From NCBI GenBank assembly GCA_009773315.1, contig WRPE01000029.1, positions 1 to 37,952 on the forward strand: DNA of 37,952 nt. Direction: 5' to 3'. Positions 22,893 through 31,332 of this stretch are shown piece after piece. The translations under genes and the position numbers were made by a program. The notes beneath the pieces were generated by a model that searched no databases, was not told the DNA's origin, and saw only the letters and a list, made by a program, of their open reading frames with translations. The stretch is from Syntrophaceae bacterium. GTDB lineage: Bacteria; Desulfobacterota; Syntrophia; Syntrophales; Smithellaceae. The number at the start of each line of letters is the position of its first letter. Positions within the stretch are counted from its first letter, which is position 1.

Positions 22893-23867
22893 ATGATTGC
22901 CAGATCAAAAAACAATTCGACCTTTCTGCCCCGGTCTTTCCTTAAAAACCGACACCTTCAGTCCATGTTGGCTTCCGCACGTTTATTAATCCCCCCCCAT
23001 CGCCCCCTTCTGGAACATTCGCAAGAATTAATTATCGACACGCCGGAAGGATCGAAATTGCTGGCCTATTTTTCGCCTCATCCCCGTTCCAGAGGACTGA
23101 TGATCATTCTACATGGATGGGAAGGCTCCTCCTCGTCGGCCTATGTGTTGGCCGCCGGTTCCTACTTTTATAACAGAGAATTTTCTGTTTGCCGTTTAAA
23201 TTTAAGAGATCATGGCGACTCACATCATCTTAATGAAGGCCTCTTTCACGGCGCTTTGCTTCAAGAGACATTTGATGCGGTCAACGCCCTTGCACAGTAT
23301 TCCCGGAATTTGCCTGTCTATTTGCTGGGGTTTTCTCTGGGCGCCAACTTCGCCCTGCGTGTCGCGATAAAACTTTCCCAAACGCCGATTGAAAATTTGG
23401 AACAGGTGTTCGCCGTCAGTCCTCCTCTGGATCCTTATAAGACGACACTGGCTATTGATAACGGCCTTGCCTTCTATCGAAAATACTTCCTGAAAAAGTG
23501 GAGGCGCTCGCTGAAAAAAAAGCAACAGCTTTTTCCACATAAATATAATTTCACTGAAATGCTGCACGCCAGAACCTGCCTAGAGCTGACTTCGGACATG
23601 ATGACATATTTTCCAGAATTTTCTTCCTATCGGGATTATTTCAAGTTATATACGCTGAATATAAATTCTTTTCGGGACCTTAATTTACCGGTCAGGATAT
23701 TTATTGCAGCGGATGACCCGGTTATTCCGCAAGACGATTTCCAAGCACTCCATGATAACGGTTGCCTGACAATATTCCGGCAGCCGTTTGGCGGCCATTG
23801 CGGTTTTATTGATTTGTTCCCGTACAGCCGCTGGTATAATGAAATGATTTCAAAAATATTAATGTGA
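22893..23867 (+). CDS. Alpha/beta hydrolase of the YheT family
   Basis: The start is the ATG at 22893 (MIARSKNN), because the longer reading begins inside the tRNA and crosses its terminator. The 324-residue protein opens with FLPRSFLKNRHLQSMLAS, the typical YheT N-terminus. An HGWEG oxyanion region (about 78-82), the nucleophile elbow GFSLGANFAL, the acid in AADDPVIP and the late GGHCGF histidine make up a complete Ser-Asp-His triad. YheT proteins are putative carboxylesterases of unknown natural substrate. The Nudix gene follows after 11 bases, so a two-gene operon is likely. Confidence 0.88.
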   Translation: MIARSKNNSTFLPRSFLKNRHLQSMLASARLLIPPHRPLLEHSQELIIDTPEGSKLLAYFSPHPRSRGLMIILHGWEGSSSSAYVLAAGSYFYNREFSVCRLNLRDHGDSHHLNEGLFHGALLQETFDAVNALAQYSRNLPVYLLGFSLGANFALRVAIKLSQTPIENLEQVFAVSPPLDPYKTTLAIDNGLAFYRKYFLKKWRRSLKKKQQLFPHKYNFTEMLHARTCLELTSDMMTYFPEFSSYRDYFKLYTLNINSFRDLNLPVRIFIAADDPVIPQDDFQALHDNGCLTIFRQPFGGHCGFIDLFPYSRWYNEMISKILM

Positions 23868-23878
23868 GCATTTAACGG

Positions 23879-24721
23879 ATGATAATGGATTTAACACTGC
23901 TTCGACAAAAAGACGATTTTCCGCTTTACGTCTTGAAACAATTAGACAAAGCGCCCCTTGACTATCGCGAAAAACACCTCTCGATCGTCCGGTCCAATTC
24001 CACCGGAGCCAATCATCTTGAAGCCGGCGTTGTGGTACTGCTTCATTATAAAAACTCAGAATATAGTTTTCAGCTGATTAAACGTTCGGATGCCGTCGCG
24101 CAGGCAGGCGACATCAGCTGTCCCGGGGGTATTCTGGAGCAATCGACGGATGAAATGTTGAGCCATATTTTATTAAAAACGGGCATTGTCCGCACCATCG
24201 ACGACCAGATGTTGAATAATATTCCGAATAAAGACGAACAGACGGTCTCTTTAGTCAGTCTTTTTCTGATGAATGCCCTTCGGGAATCCTGGGAAGAAAT
24301 AGGCCTGAGTCCGCTCAATGTCTTTTTTCTGGGCGTCCTGCCCTCTTATTCGCTGACGTACTTTTCCAGGACCATCTTCCCCGTGGTTTGCCTGATTAAG
24401 GAGTCTTACGATTTTCGGCTGAGTACAGAAGTTGAAAAAGTACTGGAAATTCCTTTGAGCTATTTTTTCCAAAGTTCATCTTATGCCACCGTAGAAGTTG
24501 AATCAGATCTCGGAAGTTCCGATCCGCGATACAATATGAAATTCCCCTGTCTGATCATCCCGGACGGCCATGGAAAAGATGACATTCTCTGGGGAGCGAC
24601 ATTTCACATCATTACTAATTTTTTACAAATCATTTCCGGCGATTCGTTGCTTCCCTTATCCCCTTCACACATCGTTAAAAAAACGCTCTCACCCTATTAT
24701 GCATCGGGGAATCGCAGATGA
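23879..24721 (+). CDS. Nudix hydrolase, CoA-pyrophosphatase-like, with split Nudix box
   Basis: A 280-residue Nudix protein. GDISCPGGILE corresponds to the start of the Nudix box and ALRESWEEIGLSP to its catalytic RExxEExG end. Between them lie about 40 residues instead of seven or eight, so the box is interrupted by an insertion. The preceding SYQLIKRSDAVAQAGD-like segment and the following PSYSLTYFSRTIFPVVCLI resemble CoA diphosphatases (NudL). Human NUDT19, also a CoA diphosphatase, has an insertion at this site (family knowledge). Expected activity is hydrolysis of CoA or acyl-CoA to phosphopantetheine and 3',5'-ADP. It follows the hydrolase gene closely. Confidence 0.82.
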   Translation: MIMDLTLLRQKDDFPLYVLKQLDKAPLDYREKHLSIVRSNSTGANHLEAGVVVLLHYKNSEYSFQLIKRSDAVAQAGDISCPGGILEQSTDEMLSHILLKTGIVRTIDDQMLNNIPNKDEQTVSLVSLFLMNALRESWEEIGLSPLNVFFLGVLPSYSLTYFSRTIFPVVCLIKESYDFRLSTEVEKVLEIPLSYFFQSSSYATVEVESDLGSSDPRYNMKFPCLIIPDGHGKDDILWGATFHIITNFLQIISGDSLLPLSPSHIVKKTLSPYYASGNRR

Positions 24722-24859
24722 TATGAGTTTGTTTCCATCCATCACACAATGGTCGACACGATCATCTTTGATTGACATATTTTATTAAATTATATACGAA
24801 CTAACTGTGATTCACCCTGCTTCCCATGCTGAATATTTTTTTAATCTGAGGAGATTGTT

Positions 24860-26197
24860 ATGAATCCACATGTCTTTCGTGAATATGATGTGCGAGGCGT
24901 CGTTGATAAAGATTTAAATGAAGAGTTTGTTGTAAACCTGGGGCGCTCTATCGGCACTTATGCGCTTCAGAATAAAATTAAGACGATGACCGTGGGACGC
25001 GATTGCCGGTTAAGTTCGGACGCCTATCATCGATATTTAATTCAAGGCCTGAATGCCGTGGGGATTGATACCATTGATATTGGTATTTGTGCAACGCCGA
25101 TGCTTTATTTCTCTATCCGTCATTGTCATGCGGGCGGAGGTGTCATGATTACCGGCAGCCATAATCCTCCGGAATTTAACGGTTTTAAGATTTGCATCGG
25201 ATACGATTCCATTCACGGCCAACAGATTCAGGAATTAAGGAAAATAATAGAAGCCGAGACTTACTTGTCCGGCAAAGGGTCTGCGCAGCTGAAAGACATA
25301 ACCGAGGTTTATCAAAACTATCTCTTTGATCATGTTAAAATATCCAGAAAGCTGAAAATTGTGTTGGATGCCGGCAACGGTGTCGGAGGACAGTTTGCTC
25401 TGCCCATCCTGGAGAGAATGGGGTGCGATGTCACCTGTCTTTACTGTGATCCGGACGGCCGCTTTCCCCACCATTTTCCCGATCCGACTGTTGAAGATAA
25501 TTTAAAAGACCTTATTCAACTGGTTGCTGAAAAAAAGGCTGATTTAGGAATAGCCTTCGACGGAGATGCCGACCGCATCGGTGTGATCAGCAACACCGGT
25601 GAAATTATCTGGGGAGACAAACTACTGCTTTTGTTTGCCCGTTATATTCTAAAAGAACATCCCGGGGCGACCATTATCGGCGAGGTCAAATGCTCACAAG
25701 TCTTGTACGATGATATTCAAAAGAATGGCGGAAGACCGATTATGTGGAAGGCAGGTCATTCGCTCATTAAAGCTAAGATGAAAGAAGAAAATGCCGTTCT
25801 GGGTGGGGAAATGAGCGGTCATTTATTTTTCGCCGACCGCTACTTCGGGTATGATGACGCCATTTATGCCGCCTTGAGGTTGCTGGAAATTCTTTCGCAG
25901 ACCAATCAGAAGCTAAGCGAGTTGTTTTTCGATGTACCGCAAACATTTGCAACACCTGAAATACGAGTGGATTGCGAGGATGATAAAAAAGCGGCGGTTG
26001 TTGATAAAATAAAATACCACTACCGGAATACGCCTAACGTCATTGATATTGATGGTGTCCGCATTCCGTTTCAAGATGGTTGGGCGCTCGTGCGCTCCTC
26101 AAATACGCAGCCGGTTATTGTGCTGCGTTTTGAAGCGTCATCCGCTGAAAGTCTGCAAAAAATACGCAGTGAAGTGGAAAACCTTCTTATTTCATGA
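24860..26197 (+). CDS. Phosphomannomutase/phosphoglucomutase
   Basis: A 445-residue alpha-D-phosphohexomutase, family length. Domain 1 has the catalytic phosphoserine loop GVMITGSHNPPEFNG (about 95-109), domain 2 the Mg-binding DGDADR (about 234-239), domain 3 the sugar-binding GGEMSGHLFF (about 315-325), and domain 4 the phosphate loop RSSNTQPVIVLR. It interconverts the 1- and 6-phosphates of mannose or glucose and feeds exopolysaccharide and LPS sugar-nucleotide synthesis. GAGGAGA sits eight bases before the ATG. It resembles the bifunctional AlgC type; the sugar preference is not determinable here. Confidence 0.94.
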   Translation: MNPHVFREYDVRGVVDKDLNEEFVVNLGRSIGTYALQNKIKTMTVGRDCRLSSDAYHRYLIQGLNAVGIDTIDIGICATPMLYFSIRHCHAGGGVMITGSHNPPEFNGFKICIGYDSIHGQQIQELRKIIEAETYLSGKGSAQLKDITEVYQNYLFDHVKISRKLKIVLDAGNGVGGQFALPILERMGCDVTCLYCDPDGRFPHHFPDPTVEDNLKDLIQLVAEKKADLGIAFDGDADRIGVISNTGEIIWGDKLLLLFARYILKEHPGATIIGEVKCSQVLYDDIQKNGGRPIMWKAGHSLIKAKMKEENAVLGGEMSGHLFFADRYFGYDDAIYAALRLLEILSQTNQKLSELFFDVPQTFATPEIRVDCEDDKKAAVVDKIKYHYRNTPNVIDIDGVRIPFQDGWALVRSSNTQPVIVLRFEASSAESLQKIRSEVENLLIS

Positions 26198-26246
26198 CAC
26201 GGCTGAATCAACCATCTCGCAACCGACTGTGTCGAATGAACGCTCG

Positions 26247-26262
26247 TCCCGCCGAAGCGGGA
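26247..26262 (+). terminator. Short hairpin after the phosphohexomutase gene
   Basis: TCCCGC/GCGGGA around a CGAA tetraloop, 50 bases past the stop. Only ATTAAATTG follows, so termination would be weak; read-through into the lipoprotein gene is likely. Confidence 0.4.
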
Positions 26263-26302
26263 TTAAATTGTTCAGTCCAATCTTGGAAATGGGGTAATTA
26301 TT

Positions 26303-27022
26303 ATGAAAATTGCGTATCGCTTTTTATTTTTTCTGTTGATCAGTATATTTTTCTTCGGATGCGGTGAAAAGACAGCCGGCGTTGGAGGCAAAATTATCGA
26401 CGGCAAAGGAAAGCCTCTGTCAGGCGTTTCCATTATATTCAAACGGGTTCAACTGACTCAAGGCTATGAACAATTCGAGACCAAAACCACTGCGGAGGGC
26501 AGTTTTCATTTGACGGGTATCGCTCCTTCGTCCGATTACATTATTACCATCCTTTCCGACAAATGGACTACAAAGGTAAATAAGAGAATCAAAACGCCGG
26601 AGGCAGGACAAAATCTTGTTTTAAGTTCACCGATTAAAATTCGTTTTAATCAACTAAAGGATGGCACCGTTATTGATACCAATACTGGCTTGCAATGGCT
26701 TATTTATCCTGTTGCTGATGTCACAGCCGGCAATGTCATCAATACCGTGAAAGGCCTTAACGAGGCAGGCTTCACCGACTGGCGTCTTCCGTCTCAAAAA
26801 GAGATTGCAGACCTTCAGGAAGAACCGGCTTTGATTAATAAAACATGTTGTGTCTGGGTTACAGAAACCAATTCGGCAGCTGTTGACTGGAACTTCTACG
26901 TGGAAGAAAATAACGAATTATGGATGTCCAGAAAAGAATCACCCGACAATCGAATTGTTGTCGTAAGAAATTTATCACCATCACCGGCTATAGATCCTGT
27001 TTCACCGGCTACAAAACCATAA
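26303..27022 (+). CDS. Lipoprotein with carboxypeptidase-regulatory-like and DUF1566 domains
   Basis: A 239-residue putative lipoprotein: a hydrophobic signal segment ends with FFFGCG, and the Cys at about 21 is the lipidation site. Residues 27-105 look like a beta-sandwich regulatory-like (CarboxypepD_reg) domain (GKIIDGKGKPLSGVSI, TTAEGSFHLTGI). Residues 115-230 are a DUF1566/Lcl domain: DTNTGLQWL, GFTDWRLPSQKEIADL, and the conserved VWVTE with a Cys pair before it. Such proteins are surface or periplasmic and may bind glycans; the specific role is unknown. The start has GGGGTAATT upstream. Confidence 0.82.
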   Translation: MKIAYRFLFFLLISIFFFGCGEKTAGVGGKIIDGKGKPLSGVSIIFKRVQLTQGYEQFETKTTAEGSFHLTGIAPSSDYIITILSDKWTTKVNKRIKTPEAGQNLVLSSPIKIRFNQLKDGTVIDTNTGLQWLIYPVADVTAGNVINTVKGLNEAGFTDWRLPSQKEIADLQEEPALINKTCCVWVTETNSAAVDWNFYVEENNELWMSRKESPDNRIVVVRNLSPSPAIDPVSPATKP

Positions 27023-27047
27023 GACAGCCCAGAAGCTGTTACGCGCC

Positions 27048-27896
27048 TTACTTCCACTGATCCGATGTTTCCGGTTCCCATGCGGGAGGCATGATGGAGC
27101 AGTTCTCATCCATCGCGTTGATGGCGGTCATATCGGCGGCGGAGATTTCAAAATCAAAGATGTTGGCATTTTCGATGATGCGTTCTTTATGCACCGATTT
27201 CGGAATAATCACTATTTCGCTCTGTAACGCCCAGCGCAACATTACCTGCGCGGCCGTTTTGTCGTATTTGTGGCCTATGGCGGTCAGACGTTCATCGCTC
27301 GTTCTCTTGCCGCGGCTAAGTGTGCTGTAAGATTCAACCACAATGCCGCATTTTTTGCAGTATTCCACCAGCGGCTTGCGCTGAATAAAAGGGCTGATCT
27401 CAATCTGGTTCACGGCTGGAACAACATCCGTCTTGGATAGAAGCTCTTCGAGGTGTTTAATCATAAAGTTGCTAACACCAATTGCCTTTGCCTTACCCAA
27501 ATCCTGCAGTTTGATAAGCGCCTTCCAGGTTTCATTGCGCAGGCCCGGCACCGGCCAGTGGACCAGGTATAAATCCACATAATCCATTTTCAGGCGCTTT
27601 AAACTCTCATCAAACGCTTTCAATGTTGTTTCATAGCCTTGATCGTCATTCCACACTTTGGTGGTTACAAAAATATTGCCTCGGGACACACCGCTTTCGA
27701 TGATAGCCTGCCCTACATCTTGCTCATTATCATAGATTCTGGCTGTATCGATGTGGCGATAACCCGCTTCCAGAGCCCAGCGAACCGCATTCTGTGTCGT
27801 TTCGCCTACTGGGGAAAGAAATGTGCCCAACCCAAACCAGGGCATGGTTGTTTTATTATTAAGGGTTACCGTTGATGTCATGCTGTGTTTCATCAT
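27048..27896 (-). CDS. Aldo/keto reductase
   Basis: An AKR of about 282 residues. The start is one of two adjacent ATGs (27896 or 27893) because AAAGGAG lies just before them; a longer reading to 27914 contains that ribosome binding site inside it. The catalytic tetrad is visible: Asp and Tyr in HIDTARIYDNEQDVG, Lys in FVTTKVW, His in YLVHWPVPG. The C-terminal NADPH-binding stretch IIPKSVHKERIIENANIFDFE is present. It resembles 2,5-diketo-D-gluconate reductases, but AKR substrates are hard to predict. It overlaps the upstream thioesterase gene by about 38 bases, so the two are one operon. Confidence 0.93.
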   Translation of the reverse strand: MMKHSMTSTVTLNNKTTMPWFGLGTFLSPVGETTQNAVRWALEAGYRHIDTARIYDNEQDVGQAIIESGVSRGNIFVTTKVWNDDQGYETTLKAFDESLKRLKMDYVDLYLVHWPVPGLRNETWKALIKLQDLGKAKAIGVSNFMIKHLEELLSKTDVVPAVNQIEISPFIQRKPLVEYCKKCGIVVESYSTLSRGKRTSDERLTAIGHKYDKTAAQVMLRWALQSEIVIIPKSVHKERIIENANIFDFEISAADMTAINAMDENCSIMPPAWEPETSDQWK

Positions 27897-28329
27897 TTTT
27901 CTCCTTTTGTCCATTTTTCAAAAGCATAAACGTTGCCGACACACGGCAGATATTCTTCCCTTTGCCGTTGGTCACAATACAATCGCCGATCATCAGACTC
28001 TGCCCTTTTTTAAAAACAGTTGCTTCGGCAGTTAACTCGCCTCCTGAAACGCCAGACAGAAAACTGCTTTTGAGTTCAATGGTTGTCAAACCCTCATTCG
28101 GATTTAACTGCGTCATCATGGCGTGTGCAATGGCCTCGTCGGCCAGCGCAACAATCAATCCCCCCTGCATGGCTTTGGCGCCCTGAAGATATTCCGGACG
28201 CACAGGCATCTTAAAGCAGGCGCGGCCGTCGCCCAGATCCGTTACCGTAATATTGAAATAATCAAGATACGGATTGAGTCCTTTCTGCCCTGTGCGGAGA
28301 TTTTCCAGATAAAGGGGGTAATTGAATAT
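27859..28329 (-). CDS. PaaI-like hotdog thioesterase, non-AUG start likely
   Basis: A hotdog-fold thioesterase. From the first ATG (28209) the protein would be 116 residues and lack its first strand. The frame stays open upstream to 28377 and encodes LNPYLDYFNITVTDLGDGRACFK, exactly the missing N-terminal strand of PaaI-type enzymes. No ATG, GTG or TTG exists in that extension. An AAGGAGG lies eight bases before an ATA codon (28327-28329), and a CTG is at 28306-28308. QGGLIVALADEAIAHA is the helix that carries the catalytic Asp/Glu. Acyl-CoA hydrolysis is expected. It overlaps the aldo/keto reductase start. Confidence 0.78.
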   Translation of the reverse strand: MFNYPLYLENLRTGQKGLNPYLDYFNITVTDLGDGRACFKMPVRPEYLQGAKAMQGGLIVALADEAIAHAMMTQLNPNEGLTTIELKSSFLSGVSGGELTAEATVFKKGQSLMIGDCIVTNGKGKNICRVSATFMLLKNGQKEKNDETQHDINGNP

Positions 28330-28512
28330 AAATGGTTCCTCCTTCTTCGATGCTAAAGTTGAATCGATGAAACCGAGCTATTTCTATATCCCAATCTCAG
28401 ATTTTTCCCAGCTTTTTTTATGAACTGTTTACAGGCGCCAAAGAGAAGTTTTCGACGAGATGTTTTTCTTTTCTACTTGGTACAATATAACCCATCTATG
28501 GTTACACGTTAC

Positions 28513-29634
28513 TTATCCTTGCACGGGCCGCTGTGCGCTGATATCCGTGTCTTGTCTTTCACGCCATATGACGTGCACGGCAGTTGCTTTGAAAGAGACG
28601 GCAACGGTTGAATCTTCACATAATCCTAAATCTTCACAGGAAGATACGGTGATATAGGCTACCAGAATAAAACCGCAGTCCAGAAATATTTTATAGAAGA
28701 AAGACTGCCGGACAATCTTTTGAATTTTGGCTTCAAACACATTTCGGGCACTGATTTTTCCAGGCATAGCCGGTGACACGGTGATATTTTCGGGTCTCAA
28801 GCAACAGTAAACATTTTGTCCCGGTAAGAAATCACCCACAGCCTCAATAATTTTTCCGGCCACCGAAATTTCCGTCAGGCCCTCGCTGCTGCTTTGGACA
28901 GTGCCTTCCAATATCGTTTCCGTGCCGACAAAGTTTGCCACAAATTCGGATTTCGGCTCGTTGAAAATCTGAGCCGTTGTTCCCGATTGAATGATTTTCC
29001 CGCCGGCCATTACCGTTACATCCTGCGCCAGACGCAATGTTTCTTCGCGGTCATGCAAGGCCAGCACAGCCGTAATTTTGGTTTCCTCTAAAATATGCCG
29101 CAGGTCGTCAATGAGCTTTGCCCTCGTCGGAGGATCGAGTGAGTTAAAAGCTTCATCCAGTAATATCAGTTGCGGTTTCAGAGCAAACGCACGCGCCAGT
29201 GATACCCTTCTGGCTTCGCCGCCCGAAAGCGTTTTGGCCGATCGCGCCGCCAGAGCACGGATGCCAAAATAATCCAGGGCGTCCTCAACATTCTTCTTGA
29301 TTTCAGCATTGCTCAGATGACGGAATTTCAAGCCCAGAGCGACATTCTTATAAACGGATGTGTTGAGCAGAAGCGGCTCCTGGAAGACAACGCAGGCGCT
29401 CCGGCGCATATGCGAACGGCTGACGCTGCTGTCTACAGGCATGTCCCGATAATAAATCTCCCCCTGGCTCGGTTTTAACAAACCAGCCATGGTTAAAAGA
29501 AGCGTTGATTTACCGGCACCGTTGGGCCCGATCAGAGCAAGGATTCTACCTTGTTCGACATTCAGCTCGCTGATATCCAATACCGTGACGCCGCTGCGCT
29601 TGACGATTAAATTTTGAATAGTAAGTATATTCAT
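28513..29634 (-). CDS. tupC: Tungstate ABC transporter ATP-binding protein
   Basis: A 373-residue ATPase: Walker A GPNGAGKSTLL (about 36-46), signature LSGGEARRVSLARA, and Walker B LILLDEAFNSLDP, which has Ala where most have Pro after the Glu. The C-terminal TOBE-like part (FVGTETILEGTVQSS, CCLRPENITVS) binds oxyanion in ModC/WtpC-type proteins. It powers uptake of tungstate, which is the cofactor metal of formate dehydrogenases and aldehyde:ferredoxin oxidoreductases in anaerobes. Its ATG overlaps the tupB stop (ATGA). It ends a regulator-tupA-tupB-tupC operon. Confidence 0.9.
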   Translation of the reverse strand: MNILTIQNLIVKRSGVTVLDISELNVEQGRILALIGPNGAGKSTLLLTMAGLLKPSQGEIYYRDMPVDSSVSRSHMRRSACVVFQEPLLLNTSVYKNVALGLKFRHLSNAEIKKNVEDALDYFGIRALAARSAKTLSGGEARRVSLARAFALKPQLILLDEAFNSLDPPTRAKLIDDLRHILEETKITAVLALHDREETLRLAQDVTVMAGGKIIQSGTTAQIFNEPKSEFVANFVGTETILEGTVQSSSEGLTEISVAGKIIEAVGDFLPGQNVYCCLRPENITVSPAMPGKISARNVFEAKIQKIVRQSFFYKIFLDCGFILVAYITVSSCEDLGLCEDSTVAVSFKATAVHVIWRERQDTDISAQRPVQG

Positions 29635-30329
29635 CGCGGATGCTGCCTTTGTTGTATCTGTGTGAGCAGGAGATTAACGATAAATGCCAGGATCAGGAGG
29701 ATAATGCCCAGCGCAATAGCGATATCAAAATTTCCCTTGCCGGTTTCCATGACAGTGGCGGTGGTGAGTACGCGCGAGTATCCTTTGATGTTGCCGCCGA
29801 CCATGATAGAAGCGCCGACTTCGGAAATCACACCGCCAAAACCGGCCATGACGGCCGCCAGAAGCGGCAGCTTGGATTCTTTGATCAATACCCATACCAT
29901 CTGTAACCGGCTGGCCCCCAGTGAAAGAATCTGCAGACGCAGGTTGGGCGGCAGATTTTGGATAGAAGCAAGCGATATGCCCATCACAATCGGCGTGGCG
30001 ATAATTGCCTGCGCAATAATCATCGCATAGGGAGTATAGAGAATTTCCAGAAAGCCCAGTGGTCCGCTGCGCCAGATCATAATCGTCACAAACAGGCCTA
30101 CGACAACGGGTGGCAAGCCCATCCCCGTATTGATCAAACTGATGATCAGCCTCTTCCCTGAAAAGTTGCTTAATGCAACCAAAGTTCCGATGGAAACGCC
30201 GATAAAAAGGCTGATGAATGTGGCTGTCCCCGATATTTTCAAAGACAGCCAGGTTATCCCCATTACTTCAGGATCTAAACTGATGATCAGCTCAAAAGCT
30301 TTGATGATCCCTTGAATAATTAATTCCAT
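29631..30329 (-). CDS. tupB: Tungstate ABC transporter permease
   Basis: A 232-residue permease with five or six membrane segments. TupB features are SLKISGTATFISLFIGVSIGTLVAL, GLPPVVVGLFVTIMIWRSGPLG, the EAA loop LGASRLQMVWVLIKESKLPLLAAVMAGFGGVISEVGASIMVGGNI, and RVLTTATVMETGKG. It forms the pore for tungstate. It overlaps tupC by four bases. A gap of 95 bases with a hairpin separates it from the tupA gene upstream. Confidence 0.93.
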   Translation of the reverse strand: MELIIQGIIKAFELIISLDPEVMGITWLSLKISGTATFISLFIGVSIGTLVALSNFSGKRLIISLINTGMGLPPVVVGLFVTIMIWRSGPLGFLEILYTPYAMIIAQAIIATPIVMGISLASIQNLPPNLRLQILSLGASRLQMVWVLIKESKLPLLAAVMAGFGGVISEVGASIMVGGNIKGYSRVLTTATVMETGKGNFDIAIALGIILLILAFIVNLLLTQIQQRQHPR

Positions 30330-30353
30330 TTATGTAACTCTTAACTGTTATGC

Positions 30354-30381
30354 AGAACAAGGGGTAGCAATCCCTTGTTCT
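30354..30381. other. Hairpin between tupA and tupB
   Basis: AGAACAAGGG (30354-30363) and CCCTTGTTCT (30372-30381), extended by a G-U pair, form an 11-bp stem with a six-base loop. No strong U-run follows on the minus strand. Its position after the binding-protein gene mirrors the hairpin at 17979-18013 in the other ABC operon. Confidence 0.6.
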
Positions 30382-30424
30382 ACTATTTATTGATTAGTTC
30401 CAGTAATAGCAAAAGGATAAAATA

Positions 30425-31291
30425 TTACTTACCTAAATCTTCCACCTTTTTGTCGGCATCCGGGAAAAACAGGGGCGATCCAAATTTATCGACGCCGAAT
30501 GTTTTAATGATATCCTGTGTTTTTTTAGACACCATGAAATCGGCAAACGCTTTTGCCCCATCAGCATTGACTTTAGGCCATTTCGTAACGTTAATTTCCA
30601 TGATGTGATAAATATTGAGCAGCGCCGCATCGCCTTCCACCAGAATATCCAATCCCAAATTCTTCTTCATCGCCAGATAGGTGCCACGGTCAGCCAGGGT
30701 ATAGCCTTTTTTCTCGGAGGTTACATTAAGGGTCTGTCCCATACCTAATCCGGTCTGTTGATACCATTTCTGACCTTCCGGATTGATGCTGGCTTGTTTC
30801 CATAGTTTCTTTTCCTGAGCATTCGTTCCCGAATTATCGCCGCGCGATAAAAACAACGCATTGACTTTGGCGATAACTTTGAGCGCTTCGGTCGACGATT
30901 TTACGCCTTTGATTTTAGCCGGATCTGCGCCCGGTCCGACGATAATGAAATCATTATGCATGATCAGACGGCGGTTGATACCATATCCCTGCTCAATGAA
31001 CTTCTTTTCGGCATCCGGCGAATGGACCAACATGACATCCGCCTCGCCCTTTTGTCCCATCGCCATGGCCTGACCGGAACCTACGGCAATGGTCTTCACA
31101 AAGTACCCGGTTTCCTTTTCAAACATGGGAATCAAAACATCGAGCAGTCCCGAATCCTGCGTGCTGGTGGTTGTCGCCAGAATTATATTTTTTTGTTTGG
31201 GCGCGGCAAAAACCGTCGCGGTTCCTAATGCAACAATGATTGCGGCTATTATTAGCGTCACTAAAACCATACTGCATCTGAAATTGTTCAT
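30425..31291 (-). CDS. tupA: Tungstate-binding periplasmic protein
   Basis: Starts at the ATG at 31291 because AAAGGA lies eight bases upstream; about 288 residues. A signal peptide ends near VFAAPKQK. The mature protein begins with the oxyanion-binding signature NIILATTTSTQDSGLLDVLIPMFE, then GSGQAMAMGQKGEADVMLVHSPDAEKKF and NDFIIVGPGADPA, and later SRGDNSGTNAQEKKLW: these are the hallmark segments of TupA. It binds tungstate tightly and delivers it to TupB. It lies 41 bases after the regulator gene and precedes a hairpin. Confidence 0.95.
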   Translation of the reverse strand: MNNFRCSMVLVTLIIAAIIVALGTATVFAAPKQKNIILATTTSTQDSGLLDVLIPMFEKETGYFVKTIAVGSGQAMAMGQKGEADVMLVHSPDAEKKFIEQGYGINRRLIMHNDFIIVGPGADPAKIKGVKSSTEALKVIAKVNALFLSRGDNSGTNAQEKKLWKQASINPEGQKWYQQTGLGMGQTLNVTSEKKGYTLADRGTYLAMKKNLGLDILVEGDAALLNIYHIMEINVTKWPKVNADGAKAFADFMVSKKTQDIIKTFGVDKFGSPLFFPDADKKVEDLGK

Positions 31292-31332
31292 GAGCAAAAT
31301 CCTTTCTTTCATTCGTAATTTCCTAAATTTCC

